Below are positions 1 through 8,888 of a stretch of DNA of 64,000 nt, in pieces. The stretch is taken from contig NZ_JAHTBI010000072.1 of the NCBI RefSeq assembly GCF_019168305.1, positions 1 through 64,000 on the forward strand, read 5' to 3'. The notes below the pieces were generated by a model. That model was not told where the DNA came from, ran no database searches, and worked only from the letters and a program-made list of their open reading frames with translations. The position numbers and the translations under genes were made by a program. The DNA comes from Pseudomonas aegrilactucae (GTDB lineage Bacteria; Pseudomonadota; Gammaproteobacteria; Pseudomonadales; Pseudomonadaceae). The stretch's first letter is position 1; every line of letters starts with the position of its first letter.

Positions 1-18
1 CTTGCCAGCGAAGGGGCC
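1..18. repeat. REP element, partial at window edge
   Basis: The first 18 bases match the right half of the REP unit that recurs in this window (core TTGCCAGCGAAGGGGCC). It abuts the TAG stop of the leftward GTPase gene, so it lies just downstream of that gene. The other arm would be outside the window. Confidence 0.7.
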
Positions 19-1390
19 CTAAAGCTCCTGCACCAGACTGTCGATCTGCTCCTGGCGCTCGGCTTGCCCCAACCTGGCCCCCGGGTTCATCGACGACCAT
101 TGCGGGTGCGCTCGTGCCTTGCTCAGGGCCTCCGGCAGCTTGCCTTCACGCCAGCCCTTGTCGGCTGGCAACTGCAGCTTTATACGGTTCGTCGCCGCAT
201 GCCCGCGGCTGTCCAGCGCCTGCAACAGCTGGCGCTGGCGCAACGCCAACAGCCGCAGCACCCCGTCATCCACGGTCAGCTCATGCTGCCCCTTTATCTT
301 GCCCAGCAGTCGCGAGCCATAACTGCGCGCCGTCTGCACCGCGCCCCCGGCAATCGCCCCGGCCAGCGCGGCCGCGCCCAGGGTCAGGCCGCCGACCAGC
401 AGATCGACCCCCGCACCCGCCGCGGCACCGGCGGCAACCCCGCTGCCCAACCGCACACCCAGCAGCTTGAGCGTCTCGGGGTTGAACAGGTCATCACCCC
501 AGCGCCCGTCCAGCAGCGGCAGTTCGCCGGTAGTGGCGTCGTCCTTGCGAAACGCATACAGCTTGAGCAGCGCCTCGACACAGCGCTGCTCGCGCTGGCG
601 AATCACCTGGTGCAACTCGCTGATCGCCGCCGCCTCCTCAGCCGGCCTGGCTACCACGCTGCGCCGGCATGCCGCGCAATCGAGCAGCAACTCGGCAATC
701 AACCGTTTGCCGCTGTGCTGACGCGCCACGCGCTGGGCCTGCTGGTCGTCGATCAAGCGCTGCAAGGCCGGGCGCGCATTTTCCAGCAGCAGCGCCAGGC
801 TTTCGTACAGGCGCTGCTCGCCATCCTGCGGGGGGGGCCACGCTGTCGAAGCGCACCAGTGCATGCAGCCCCAGGCGCGCCAGCGCTTCACGCCAGTCGG
901 GCTCGCGATGGTTGTCGCTGGCCACGAAATTGAGCACCGGCAGCAGCGGTTTGCCGCAGCCGGCCAGTACTTCCAGTTCGTCACGGTACTTGGCCAGCAC
1001 CGGCTCGCGGGCATCGATCACATACAGCCCGGCGTCGCTGGCCAGCAGTTGGCGCAGCACCTTGGCCTCCTGCTCGAATCGCTGGCGCGCCTCGCTGCCT
1101 TGCAGAAAGCGCTCGAGCCGCGCCGGGCCGTCCAGCCGCTCGCCCGGGCGCTCCAGGCGTTCGAGATAGTCGAGCAGGGCGATGGCGTCTTCCAGGCCCG
1201 GCGTGTCGTACAGCTCCAGCAGCGGCTCGCCCTCCACCGACAGCCGCGCGCCCTCCACATGCCGCGTGGTACTGGGGCGGTGCGAGACTTCGCCAAAGCC
1301 CACATCGCGGGTCAGGGTGCGCAGCAGCGAGGTCTTGCCGACGTTGGTGTGGCCCACCACGGCCAGTTTCAACGGCTTAGTCATGGCCAT
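19..1390 (-). pseudogene. GTPase with DUF3482 domain, disrupted by a frameshift
   Basis: Reading leftward from an ATG at 1390, the protein opens as a small GTPase: P-loop GHTNVGKTS near residue 15 and a switch-II DTPG near residue 62. The N-terminal frame continues to the sequence RFDSVAPP and then runs into a wrong frame that stops at 638. The C-terminal half (beginning QDGEQRLYESL, with a glycine/alanine-rich putative membrane-associated hairpin and ending at TAG 19-21) is in another frame. The switch falls at a run of eight G on the plus strand (830-837). Seven would restore a single protein of about 456 residues, a plausible DUF3482-family length. It overlaps the upstream DUF2868 gene by a few bases, so the two form a translationally coupled pair; these families commonly sit together. 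Whether the extra base is real, phase-variable or an assembly error cannot be told from here. Confidence 0.8.
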
Positions 1391-2756
1391 GCTCCAGCCA
1401 GTTCAAGGGGGCGCTGTCGGCATACTCCAGCCCCAGGTGCTCCAGCGCCCGGTGCCAGTCGCCCAGGCGATCGGCGTCCAGCGCCTGGCCCGGGGGCGCC
1501 TGCAACAGCCAGATGCGCACGGCCCCGGCACTGCGCGAAAGTTCGGCCAGCAGCGCCAGGCTGCCACGGTCGGGCGAGCGCCGCGGGTCGCAGGCGATGG
1601 CCAGGCGAGCGGGTGGAAAGCGGCTCAGCTGTTCGAGCAGCTTGTTGCGTGACGCGCGGCTGTCGAGGATGCCGGCATGGGTGACCGAGATCGGCAGGGC
1701 GGGCGGCCAGGGCTGCTGATCGTCAAGCTCCAGGCCGACCAGCAGGGCGCCTTCGGTGGCTGTATCGCCCTCGAAGCGAGTGACTTCGGGCAACGCGGCG
1801 GGGGCCGGGTCGTTGACGCCCAGGCGCTCGCTGCTGGGCATCAGCACCTCGCGCAATGCGCTGTAGCCGGGCAGGTCGAGGTCCAGCCCCAGGCGTTTGC
1901 GCCCGCTCTGCCAGCGCCACAGGCACACGGCCGCCAGCCCCAGGCGCGGCAGCAGGCCATACACCACCAGCACGCCGAGCATCCAGCCGGCCCACGACTG
2001 GCGGGCCAGTTCCAGGGCCGGCTCGCTTGCGCCGCTGGCACGGATCATCGCTGCGTCCGGCACACTGAAGCCCAGCAACACAGGCAGTGCGCCCAGCGCC
2101 TGGGTCAGGCCGACAAAGGTATCGGGGTGCAGGAGGGTGGTTTCCCACACGAAGCCGTAACGCCGGGTCGCCAGCAGCATCAACATCACTACCAGCGCAC
2201 TGGCCAGCGCCAGCAGCCACAGGCCGTGCACCAGCAGGCCTAGCAGCCAGCGGTTCAGGCGTTGACGTTGCAGCAGCACCAGCAGGGCCGGGGCGAGGTG
2301 TGCGGCCTTGGCGTCGCGGGCGAATTTTTCGCTCAGCCACAGCCACAGGCGGCCCAGGCTCGCGCCCTGTTCACCGGCCAGAAAAAAGCCCAGCGCCCAG
2401 CTCAGCAGCATCAGCAGGTTCAGCCCCAGCAGGCTGCCCAGGGCCCAGAACACATTGATCGGGCGCTGGCCGTCGCCCAACCCGGCGAAGGCCAGGCCGG
2501 CGCCGCTGAGCACTGCCAGCACCAGCATGCCCAGCAATGCCAGGCGCGCACCGGCCTTCCAGCGCACCAGCGCGCTGTGCAGGCCGTCGCGTTCGGCCAG
2601 CCACAGGGCGCGCTGTTGAATGCGCGCGCTCAGTTCTCCGCCCTGCTGGCGGGCACGACGGTTGGCTTCCTGGTCGTCCAGCGGGCCGGCATGTTCTTCG
2701 CGCAGGCGCACGGCTTCGGTGAGCCAGCGTTTGTCCAGGTCAGTCAGTCCAATCAC
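1377..2756 (-). CDS. DUF2868 domain membrane protein
   Basis: A protein of about 459 residues of the DUF2868 family, function unknown. I chose the GTG at 2756 (product starts MIGLTDLDKRWLTEAVRLR) because the conserved family start follows directly; the same frame stays open further upstream but only antisense to folA. Hydrophobic stretches near residues 75-95, 105-130, 170-195 and 260-280 suggest four or so membrane segments, followed by a soluble C-terminal part. It is directly upstream of, and overlaps, the GTPase/DUF3482 gene, which implies the two act together, perhaps at the inner membrane. The start codon is the least certain part. Confidence 0.75.
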   Translation of the reverse strand: MIGLTDLDKRWLTEAVRLREEHAGPLDDQEANRRARQQGGELSARIQQRALWLAERDGLHSALVRWKAGARLALLGMLVLAVLSGAGLAFAGLGDGQRPINVFWALGSLLGLNLLMLLSWALGFFLAGEQGASLGRLWLWLSEKFARDAKAAHLAPALLVLLQRQRLNRWLLGLLVHGLWLLALASALVVMLMLLATRRYGFVWETTLLHPDTFVGLTQALGALPVLLGFSVPDAAMIRASGASEPALELARQSWAGWMLGVLVVYGLLPRLGLAAVCLWRWQSGRKRLGLDLDLPGYSALREVLMPSSERLGVNDPAPAALPEVTRFEGDTATEGALLVGLELDDQQPWPPALPISVTHAGILDSRASRNKLLEQLSRFPPARLAIACDPRRSPDRGSLALLAELSRSAGAVRIWLLQAPPGQALDADRLGDWHRALEHLGLEYADSAPLNWLEHGHD

Positions 2757-2832
2757 ACCCAGGTTCCATTGATCAACACAGCCCAAAGCATAACCCAGGC
2801 ATCGGCTGGCGGGCTTTGCTATCCTCGCGGGC

Positions 2833-3351
2833 ATGAAAACATCACTGCCTCTCAGCCTGATCGCGGCCCTCGCCGAGAACCGCGTCATCGGCATCGACAA
2901 CCGCATGCCCTGGCACTTGCCGGGGGATTTCAAGTATTTCAAGGCCACCACCCTGGGCAAGCCGATCATCATGGGTCGCAAGACCTGGGATTCGCTTGGC
3001 CGGCCATTGCCGGGCCGCCTGAACCTGGTGGTCAGCCGCCAGCCGGGGCTGGTGCTGGCAGGTGCCGAGGTGTTCGGTTCGCTGGATGACGCCATCGTGC
3101 GTGCCGAGCAATGGGCGCTGGAACAGGGCGTGGACGAGCTGATGCTGATCGGCGGCGCGCAGCTGTACGGGCAGGCGCTGGAGCGCGGCCTGGCGGATCG
3201 GCTGTACCTGACGCGGGTGGAGTTGAGCCCGGTTGGGGATGCGTGGTTCCCCGAGGTGGATGAACAGCAGTGGGCGGTGACGTCGACCCAGGCGAATGCG
3301 GCTGAAGGGGACAAGCCGGCTTATCATTTCGAGGTGTGGGAACGGCGTTGA
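2833..3351 (+). CDS. folA: Dihydrofolate reductase
   Basis: Reduces dihydrofolate to tetrahydrofolate with NADPH in the cytoplasm, supplying one-carbon carriers for thymidylate, purine and methionine synthesis. The 172 residues show the DHFR signature: NRMPWHLPGDFKYFK with the catalytic Asp near residue 32, the NADPH-binding GRKTWDSLGRPLPGR, and the late GGAQLYGQAL segment. It starts at ATG 2833 just after a short divergent spacer from the DUF2868 gene and converges on tcyP, with a REP pair in between. Length is slightly above the usual 160 residues. Confidence 0.96.
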   Translation: MKTSLPLSLIAALAENRVIGIDNRMPWHLPGDFKYFKATTLGKPIIMGRKTWDSLGRPLPGRLNLVVSRQPGLVLAGAEVFGSLDDAIVRAEQWALEQGVDELMLIGGAQLYGQALERGLADRLYLTRVELSPVGDAWFPEVDEQQWAVTSTQANAAEGDKPAYHFEVWERR

Positions 3352-3358
3352 GCCCAAA

Positions 3359-3447
3359 AGCTTCGCTGGCAAGCCAGCTCCCACAGGGATCACCGCAGTC
3401 CTTGTGGGGGCTGCGGTTCGACGCTTCGATTTGCCAGCGAAGGGGGC
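3359..3447. repeat. REP pair between folA and tcyP
   Basis: Two inverted copies of the REP unit: left arm CTTCGCTGGCAAGCCAGCTC from 3361 and a more diverged right arm ending TTGCCAGCGAAGGGGGCC near 3447. It fills the convergent gap between folA and tcyP; the middle (about 3402-3425) is degenerate. No separate T-tailed terminator is visible. Confidence 0.85.
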
Positions 3448-3456
3448 CTGAAGACC

Positions 3457-4848
3457 TCAGCTCTGCGTCAATTGCGCATGCTCATCGGCTTCCAGCAGCG
3501 CCTTGTCGGTCTGCCCCATGGCCTGGCTGGTCAAGGTCCCGGCCACCATCGAACCACTCACGTTCAACGCCGTGCGGCCCATGTCGATCAGTGGCTCCAC
3601 CGAGATCAGCAGCGCCACCAGCTCCACCGGCAGGCCCATCGCCGGCAGCACGATCAGCGCGGCGAAGGTTGCACCACCGCCCACCCCGGCCACGCCGGCC
3701 GAACTCAGCGTAACGATCGCCACCAGCGTCGCGATCCACAACGGATCGAGCGGATCGATGCCCACGGCCGGCGCCACCATCACCGCCAGCATGGCAGGGT
3801 ACAGCCCTGCGCAACCGTTCTGGCCGATGGTCGCGCCGAACGAGGCGGCAAAGCTTGCGATGGCCTGTGGGATACCCAGGCGACGGGTCTGCGCCTCGAT
3901 GCTCAGCGGAATGCTCGCTGCGCTCGAGCGGCTGGTGAAGGCAAAGGTCAGCACCGGCCACACCTTGCGCAAGAACCGCAGCGGGTTGACCCCGCTCAGG
4001 CTCAGCAGCACGCCGTGCACCACGAACATCAGGCCCAGGCCGATGTACGACACCACCACGAAACTGCCCAGCTTGAGAATGTCGTCCAGGTTCGAGCTGG
4101 CCACTACCTTGGTCATCAGGGCCAGCACGCCGTACGGGGTGAGCTTCATCACCAGGCGCACCAGTCTCATCACCCAGGCTTGCAGGGTATCGATGGCCAC
4201 CAGGGCGCGGTTGCCCTTGTCGGCATCGTCCTTGAGCAGTTGCAGCGCCGCCATGCCCAGGAACGCGGCGAAGATCACCACGCTGATGATCGAGGTGGGC
4301 TTGGCCCGCGCCAGGTCGCCCACCGGGTTGGTGGGGATGAACGACAGCAGCAGTTGCGGGATATTCAGGTCGGCAACCTTGCCCGCGTAGTCGCTCTGGA
4401 TGGTCTGCATGCGCGCGGCTTCCTGCACGCCGGCCACCAGGCCTTCGGCGGTGAGGCCGAACAGGTTGGTCAGGCCGATGCCGATCAGCGCGGCGATGGC
4501 CGTGGTGAACAGCAGGGTGCCGATGGTCAGGAAGCTGATCTTGCCCAGCGACGAGGCGTTGTGCAGGCGTGCCACGGCGCTGAGGATGGAGACGAAGATC
4601 AGCGGCATGACGATCATCTGCAGCAGCGACACGTAGCCGTTGCCGACCAGGTCGAGCCAGCCGATGGTGCTTTTCAGGACCGGGTTGCCGGCCCCGTAGA
4701 TCGCATGCAGGGCACTGCCGAACAGCACGCCGACGATCAGGCCGACCAGGACTTTCTTCGCCAGGCTCCAGGACGTCTTGCGGGTTTGCGCCAGGCCCAG
4801 CAGCAAGGCTGCGAACACCAGCAGGTTGAGAAACAACGGCAGGTTCAT
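3457..4848 (-). CDS. tcyP: L-cystine / dicarboxylate:cation symporter family transporter (TcyP/YdjN type)
   Basis: An inner-membrane secondary transporter of the dicarboxylate/amino acid:cation symporter (DAACS) family. At 463 residues it matches the length of the E. coli cystine importer YdjN, and the sequence resembles that branch more than glutamate or C4-dicarboxylate carriers. Visible family traits: about eight hydrophobic segments, the serine-rich re-entrant loop [12 protein letters not shown] near residue 305, and the motif [12 protein letters not shown] near residue 340. It is transcribed alone, convergent with folA. Its upstream region carries two palindromes that could bind a sulfur regulator. 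Substrate is inferred by homology. Confidence 0.85.
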   Translation of the reverse strand: MNLPLFLNLLVFAALLLGLAQTRKTSWSLAKKVLVGLIVGVLFGSALHAIYGAGNPVLKSTIGWLDLVGNGYVSLLQMIVMPLIFVSILSAVARLHNASSLGKISFLTIGTLLFTTAIAALIGIGLTNLFGLTAEGLVAGVQEAARMQTIQSDYAGKVADLNIPQLLLSFIPTNPVGDLARAKPTSIISVVIFAAFLGMAALQLLKDDADKGNRALVAIDTLQAWVMRLVRLVMKLTPYGVLALMTKVVASSNLDDILKLGSFVVVSYIGLGLMFVVHGVLLSLSGVNPLRFLRKVWPVLTFAFTSRSSAASIPLSIEAQTRRLGIPQAIASFAASFGATIGQNGCAGLYPAMLAVMVAPAVGIDPLDPLWIATLVAIVTLSSAGVAGVGGGATFAALIVLPAMGLPVELVALLISVEPLIDMGRTALNVSGSMVAGTLTSQAMGQTDKALLEADEHAQLTQS

Positions 4849-5085
4849 TGAGGCTCCAGAAAAAGGGCGGGGCGTCGCGTCTGTGCGCGATTGCGAACAG
4901 AAATGCTAACAGCCTGAAAAACAACGAATTTAGATCTAAATGGAATGTGCTTAGATGCTTTTGGAATATGCATATTCCGCGAGCTCTTGCGCGCGAAGAA
5001 ACCAGAGAGCGGCTGGATTGATAAGAGGCGCGATTGCCGTCTGGCGTTTTCGCCGACCAGTGGGCGACAAAAACAATTAATTCTT
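4849..5085 (-). promoter_or_regulatory. tcyP upstream region with two palindromes
   Basis: AT-rich stretch in front of tcyP with no gene. It holds a perfect 12-bp palindrome TTTAGATCTAAA (4929-4940) and a perfect 16-bp palindrome GGAATATGCATATTCC (4963-4978). A third half-site GGAATGTGC lies at 4942-4950, exactly 21 bp from the first half-site of the 16-bp palindrome. The arrangement of a full site plus a spaced half-site is like operators bound by multimeric regulators; which regulator is unknown. Confidence 0.5.
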
Positions 5086-5088
5086 TGA

Positions 5089-5178
5089 CGTCTTGGCACA
5101 GGCGCATTCCGGCGTACAGCCAGGTACTTCGGCGACCCGCGCAACTTCATGTTCCGCGTGGAGTACACGCCGCAGTTC
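5089..5178 (+). pseudogene. 3' remnant resembling a TonB-dependent receptor
   Basis: In one forward frame, just after a TGA at 5086-5088, about 30 codons read through RYFGDPRNFMFRVEYTPQF. This matches the C-terminal end typical of TonB-dependent outer-membrane receptors: a G-x-PR motif followed by a last beta strand with alternating hydrophobics and a terminal Phe. No receptor body precedes it, there is no start codon or ribosome site, and the frame runs on into a REP element without the expected stop after the Phe. I infer a gene fragment left by deletion. The remnant is short, so the assignment is moderate. Confidence 0.5.
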
Positions 5179-5193
5179 CGATCGGTGGCCTTT

Positions 5194-5290
5194 GCGGCCC
5201 CTTCGCTGGCAAGCCAGCTCCCACAGGTACTGCGCTGTTCTCAGGGGCAGTGCTTTACCCTGTGGGAGCTGGCTTGCCAGCGAAGGGGCC
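5194..5290. repeat. REP pair
   Basis: Well-conserved inverted pair: left arm CCCCTTCGCTGGCAAGCCAG from about 5198, right arm CTGGCTTGCCAGCGAAGGGG ending at 5288, separated by about 35 bases. It lies between the receptor-like remnant and the end of ilvD. Confidence 0.9.
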
Positions 5291-5302
5291 AGTGCAGGCA
5301 AT

Positions 5303-5330
5303 AAAAAAAACCGGCGCCTGGGCGCCGGTT
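5303..5330 (-). terminator. Intrinsic terminator of ilvD
   Basis: Perfect inverted repeat AACCGGCGCC/GGCGCCGGTT (5309-5330) followed, on the minus strand, by a run of T (5303-5310). It lies 19 bases past the ilvD stop. Confidence 0.9.
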
Positions 5331-5348
5331 CCTTATTGCCGCCAGACC

Positions 5349-7190
5349 TTACAGCCCGTCCAGCATCGCCTTGTTGCGCACCGCGCCCTTGTCGGCACTG
5401 GTGGCCAGCAGGGCATAGGCTTTCAATGCCGTGGTCACCTTGCGCGGACGCTTCTCGACCGGCTTCCAGCCCTTCTGGTCCTGCTCGACACGACGCGCCG
5501 CCAACTCTTCGTCGCTGACCAGCAGGTTGATCGAACGGTTCGGAATGTCGATCAGCACCTTGTCGCCATCGCGCACCAGGCCAATCGCGCCACCGGCTGC
5601 CGCCTCCGGCGAAGCATGGCCGATCGACAGGCCCGAGGTGCCGCCCGAGAAACGCCCGTCGGTCAGCAGCGCACAGGCTTTGCCCAGGCCCTTGGACTTC
5701 AGGTAGGAGGTGGGGTACAGCATTTCCTGCATGCCCGGGCCGCCTTTGGGGCCTTCGTAACGGATGATCACGATGTCGCCGGCCTGCACTTCGTCGGCGA
5801 GGATGCCGCGCACGGCGCTGTCCTGGCTTTCGAAGATCTTCGCATTGCCTTCGAACACGTGGATCGACTCGTCGACACCCGCAGTTTTCACCACGCAGCC
5901 GTCCAGCGCGATGTTGCCGTACAGCACGGCCAGGCCGCCTTCCTGCGAGTAGGCATGCTCGAAGCTGCGGATACAGCCGTTCTCGCGGTCGTCGTCGAGG
6001 GTTTCCCAACGGGTCGACTGGCTGAATGCAGTCTGGGTCGGGATACCGGCCGGGCCGGCCTTGAAGAAGTGGTGCACCGCTTCATCGTCGGTCTGGGTGA
6101 TGTCCCACTTGGCGATGGCTTCTTCCATGCTGCGGCTGTGCACGGTCGGCAGGTCGGTGTGCAGCAGGCCACCACGGGCCAGCGAGCCGAGGATGCTGAA
6201 GATGCCGCCGGCGCGGTGCACGTCTTCCATGTGGTACTTCTGGATGTTCGGCGCCACCTTGCACAGCTGCGGCACGCTGCGCGACAGGCGATCGATGTCG
6301 CGCAGGTCGAAGTCGATCTCGGCTTCCTGGGCGGCGGCCAGCAGGTGCAGGATGGTGTTGGTCGAACCGCCCATGGCGATGTCCAGCATCATGGCGTTCT
6401 CGAACGCCTTGAAGTTGGCGACGTTGCGCGGCAGTACCGATTCGTCGTTTTCGCCGTAGTAGCGCTGGCACAGTTCGACGATGGTGCGGCCGGCCTGCAG
6501 GAACAGCTGCTCGCGGTCGCTGTGGGTGGCCAGGGTCGAACCATTGCCCGGCAGGGCCAGGCCCAGGGCTTCGGTCAGGCAGTTCATCGAGTTGGCGGTG
6601 AACATGCCGGAGCACGAGCCGCAGGTCGGGCATGCGCTGCGCTCGTACTCGGCGACTTTTTCGTCACTGGCGGTGCTGTCGGCGGCGATCACCATGGCGT
6701 CGACCAGGTCCAGGCCATGGCTGGCCAGCTTGGTCTTGCCGGCTTCCATCGGGCCACCGGACACGAAGATCACCGGGATGTTCAGGCGCAGGGCGGCCAT
6801 CAGCATGCCGGGGGTGATCTTGTCGCAGTTGGAGATGCACACGATGGCGTCGGCGCAGTGCGCATTGACCATGTACTCGACCGAGTCGGCGATGATTTCG
6901 CGACTCGGCAGCGAATAGAGCATGCCGTCGTGGCCCATGGCGATGCCGTCATCCACCGCGATGGTGTTGAATTCCTTGGCCACGCCGCCGGCGCGTTCGA
7001 TCTCGCGGGCTACCAGCTGGCCCAGGTCCTTCAGGTGCACGTGGCCTGGGACGAACTGGGTGAACGAGTTGGCGATGGCAATGATCGGCTTCTTGAAGTC
7101 GGCGTCTTTCATGCCGGTGGCGCGCCACAGGGCACGAGCGCCGGCCATGTTGCGACCGTGGGTGGACGTTTTCGAGCGGTAATCAGGCAT
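5349..7190 (-). CDS. ilvD: Dihydroxy-acid dehydratase
   Basis: Catalyses the dehydration of 2,3-dihydroxy-isovalerate and 2,3-dihydroxy-3-methylvalerate to the 2-oxoacids, the third common step of valine and isoleucine synthesis. The 613 residues give the usual family length. The iron-sulfur ligands are visible in [10 protein letters not shown] (Cys near 122) and [11 protein letters not shown] (near 187-193), and the Mg-binding Asp lies in the [12 protein letters not shown] segment near residue 80. Start ATG 7190 is preceded by GGAG. A strong terminator follows the stop. It stands alone and divergent from the Mg-transporter gene. No branched-chain-rich leader peptide is seen in its leader. 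Confidence 0.97.
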   Translation of the reverse strand: MPDYRSKTSTHGRNMAGARALWRATGMKDADFKKPIIAIANSFTQFVPGHVHLKDLGQLVAREIERAGGVAKEFNTIAVDDGIAMGHDGMLYSLPSREIIADSVEYMVNAHCADAIVCISNCDKITPGMLMAALRLNIPVIFVSGGPMEAGKTKLASHGLDLVDAMVIAADSTASDEKVAEYERSACPTCGSCSGMFTANSMNCLTEALGLALPGNGSTLATHSDREQLFLQAGRTIVELCQRYYGENDESVLPRNVANFKAFENAMMLDIAMGGSTNTILHLLAAAQEAEIDFDLRDIDRLSRSVPQLCKVAPNIQKYHMEDVHRAGGIFSILGSLARGGLLHTDLPTVHSRSMEEAIAKWDITQTDDEAVHHFFKAGPAGIPTQTAFSQSTRWETLDDDRENGCIRSFEHAYSQEGGLAVLYGNIALDGCVVKTAGVDESIHVFEGNAKIFESQDSAVRGILADEVQAGDIVIIRYEGPKGGPGMQEMLYPTSYLKSKGLGKACALLTDGRFSGGTSGLSIGHASPEAAAGGAIGLVRDGDKVLIDIPNRSINLLVSDEELAARRVEQDQKGWKPVEKRPRKVTTALKAYALLATSADKGAVRNKAMLDGL

Positions 7191-7480
7191 GAAGCACTCC
7201 TGGCGGCTAATCAGGTAACAAAAAGGGGAGTGAGCTTCTCTTGTCCTTTGTACCGAAGGCAGGTGGCCGCTGGTACGGATGAGGCCGAAAACGCCGCGGG
7301 ATCGCCGTGGGCTCGACCAGAGCTCATAAACCCGCCGGGGATGACTGGCGATGAATAGGCCGATTCTACACCGCTGGCGGCGGGAAGGAACGGCGCAATG
7401 GCCGGATGGGCGTTTTCGCTGGTCGGCTGGTCGATGTAGGGCATTTCCCAAATGCCTTGTGCAGGGTGTCAGTGCAGGCG
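7191..7480 (-). promoter_or_regulatory. ilvD leader and promoter region
   Basis: About 290 bases without a supported gene, belonging to ilvD. On the minus strand an extended -10 element TGTAGAAT (hexamer TAGAAT at 7363-7368) suggests transcription starts near 7355, giving a leader of about 165 nt. I looked for a leader peptide rich in Ile/Val/Leu codons and did not find one. Confidence 0.3.
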
Positions 7481-7668
7481 CGACAGGGCTACTATCCCGG
7501 CGCCGCATGTGCGGCTTACGAGACGACACCGTCAATGGACCTTCCCAGTTTCAGTTCATCACGAACTTACATTCTGGCACCGACCGCGCCCGGCGGCGGG
7601 GCGCCTGTGAGCTGACGCGTCCTGCCGTGCGGCTTCACGGCACCCTGCGCGGGTGCCTGGAGAGCACT
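7466..7668 (+). promoter_or_regulatory. Promoter and structured 5' leader of the MgtE-like gene
   Basis: A possible promoter (GTGTCA 7466-7471, 18-bp spacer, TACTAT 7490-7495) would give a leader of about 165 nt. It contains four short inverted repeats: GCCGCA/TGCGGC (7502-7515), GCGCCC/GGGCGC (7586-7604), TGCCGTG/CACGGCA (7623-7642) and CACCC/GGGTG (7641-7655). The last two share two bases and so compete, directly before the ribosome site (TGGAGAG, 7658-7664). A metal-responsive leader is conceivable but not demonstrated; it does not match a riboswitch I recognise. Confidence 0.4.
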
Positions 7669-8736
7669 ATGAAGCACCTTGAATTTGCGCATGACCCTTG
7701 CATTTCGCACCTCTATACCGAGCGGGCCCAGGCCCAGGCCGAGCGCGATGACCTGCGGCGCGTCTGCAGCCATGCCGAAGGCACGGCGGGGGCCTTGATG
7801 AGCAGCGCGTATGCCCGTGTGGCGGTGGACCTCACGGCCGCTCAGGCGATCGACGCATTGCGCCGCGAGGCGGCGGATGCCCAGGCCCTCTACCAGGCCT
7901 ACGTACTCGACGAGCAGCGGCGCCTGCTCGGGACCTTGTCGTTGCGCGAGCTGATCCTGGCGGCGCCAGACACGCCGGTGGCGCAACTGATGGTCAAGCC
8001 GGTGGTGAGTGTCACCGTGGCGGCAAGCCAGGAGTCGGTGGCGCGGCTGATCAGTCATCACGACCTGCCGGCATTGCCGGTGCTGGATGAACAGGCGCGC
8101 CTGGTAGGCATCGTCACCTGTGACGATGCCATGGACGTAGTGGTGGAGGAGGCCACCGAAGACTTCCACAAGGGCGCCCTGATTGCCACGCGCATCGGCA
8201 ACCTGAAAACCGCAACCACCGGCCTGCTGTACCGCAAGCGAGTGTTCTGGCTGGTACTGCTGGTGTTCGGCAACCTGTTTTCGGGGGCGGGTATCGCTGC
8301 ATTCGAAGACACCATTGCGGCCCACATCGTGCTGGTGTTCTTCCTGCCATTGCTGGTGGACAGTGGCGGCAATGCCGGTGCGCAATCGGCCACTTTGATG
8401 GTACGCGGGCTGGCAACCGGCGAAGTAGCGATGCGTGACTGGCTGTCGATGCTCGGGCGCGAGTGTGGTGTGGCGCTGTTGCTGGGGCTGACCATGGCGG
8501 TGGCGGTGGCGTCGCTGGGCGCATTGCGCGGCGGTGCCGATGTGGCGTTCATCGTGGCCAGCAGCATGCTGGTGATCGTGCTGGTGGGCAGCCTGATCGG
8601 CATGAGCCTGCCATTCCTGCTCAGCCGCCTGCGGCTCGATCCGGCCACAGCGAGCGGGCCGCTGGTAACCTCGATTGCGGATGCGGCGGGGGTACTGGTG
8701 TACTTCGGGATTGCTTCCCAGGTGCTGGATATCTGA
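7669..8736 (+). CDS. MgtE-type magnesium transporter, short form
   Basis: A divalent-cation channel/transporter of the inner membrane. The 355 residues contain a paired CBS region (about residues 95-165, including VAQLMVKPVVSV and DLPALPVLDEQARLVGIVT) and a five-helix membrane domain with the MgtE signature PLLVDSGGNAGAQSATLMVRG near residue 225. Canonical MgtE proteins are about 450 residues and begin with a superhelical N domain; here only a short stretch (TAGALMSSAYARVAVDL) precedes the CBS part, so the N domain is missing. Start ATG 7669 has GGAGAG seven bases upstream; the frame is open further upstream but has no better start. A long structured leader precedes it. Confidence 0.8.
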   Translation: MKHLEFAHDPCISHLYTERAQAQAERDDLRRVCSHAEGTAGALMSSAYARVAVDLTAAQAIDALRREAADAQALYQAYVLDEQRRLLGTLSLRELILAAPDTPVAQLMVKPVVSVTVAASQESVARLISHHDLPALPVLDEQARLVGIVTCDDAMDVVVEEATEDFHKGALIATRIGNLKTATTGLLYRKRVFWLVLLVFGNLFSGAGIAAFEDTIAAHIVLVFFLPLLVDSGGNAGAQSATLMVRGLATGEVAMRDWLSMLGRECGVALLLGLTMAVAVASLGALRGGADVAFIVASSMLVIVLVGSLIGMSLPFLLSRLRLDPATASGPLVTSIADAAGVLVYFGIASQVLDI

Positions 8737-8888
8737 AACGACGGCACGCGTGGCGCCAGCGTTGCCGACGCTGGCCGCTGTCTTTGCGGCTACGCATGGA
8801 CGTTGACGCGGGGGGCGTGGCCTAGCCGCACAGGGCTGCTTGGCTCTAGACTGCGCGCCTTGTGCACCCCCTCGCAAAAGGACTTGGA

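Noticed and set aside
4845-5168. 107-codon reverse frame between tcyP and ilvD
   Set aside because: Basic, low-complexity product with no domain; it covers the promoter palindromes and the receptor-like remnant.
7216-7240. AAAGGGGAG resembling the start of a yybP-ykoY manganese riboswitch
   Set aside because: The rest of the conserved core is missing and the bases lie within the ilvD leader on the opposite strand from the transporter gene.
7211-7444. 77-codon reverse frame in the ilvD leader as an attenuator peptide
   Set aside because: No clustering of Ile, Val or Leu codons and no terminator/antiterminator pair.
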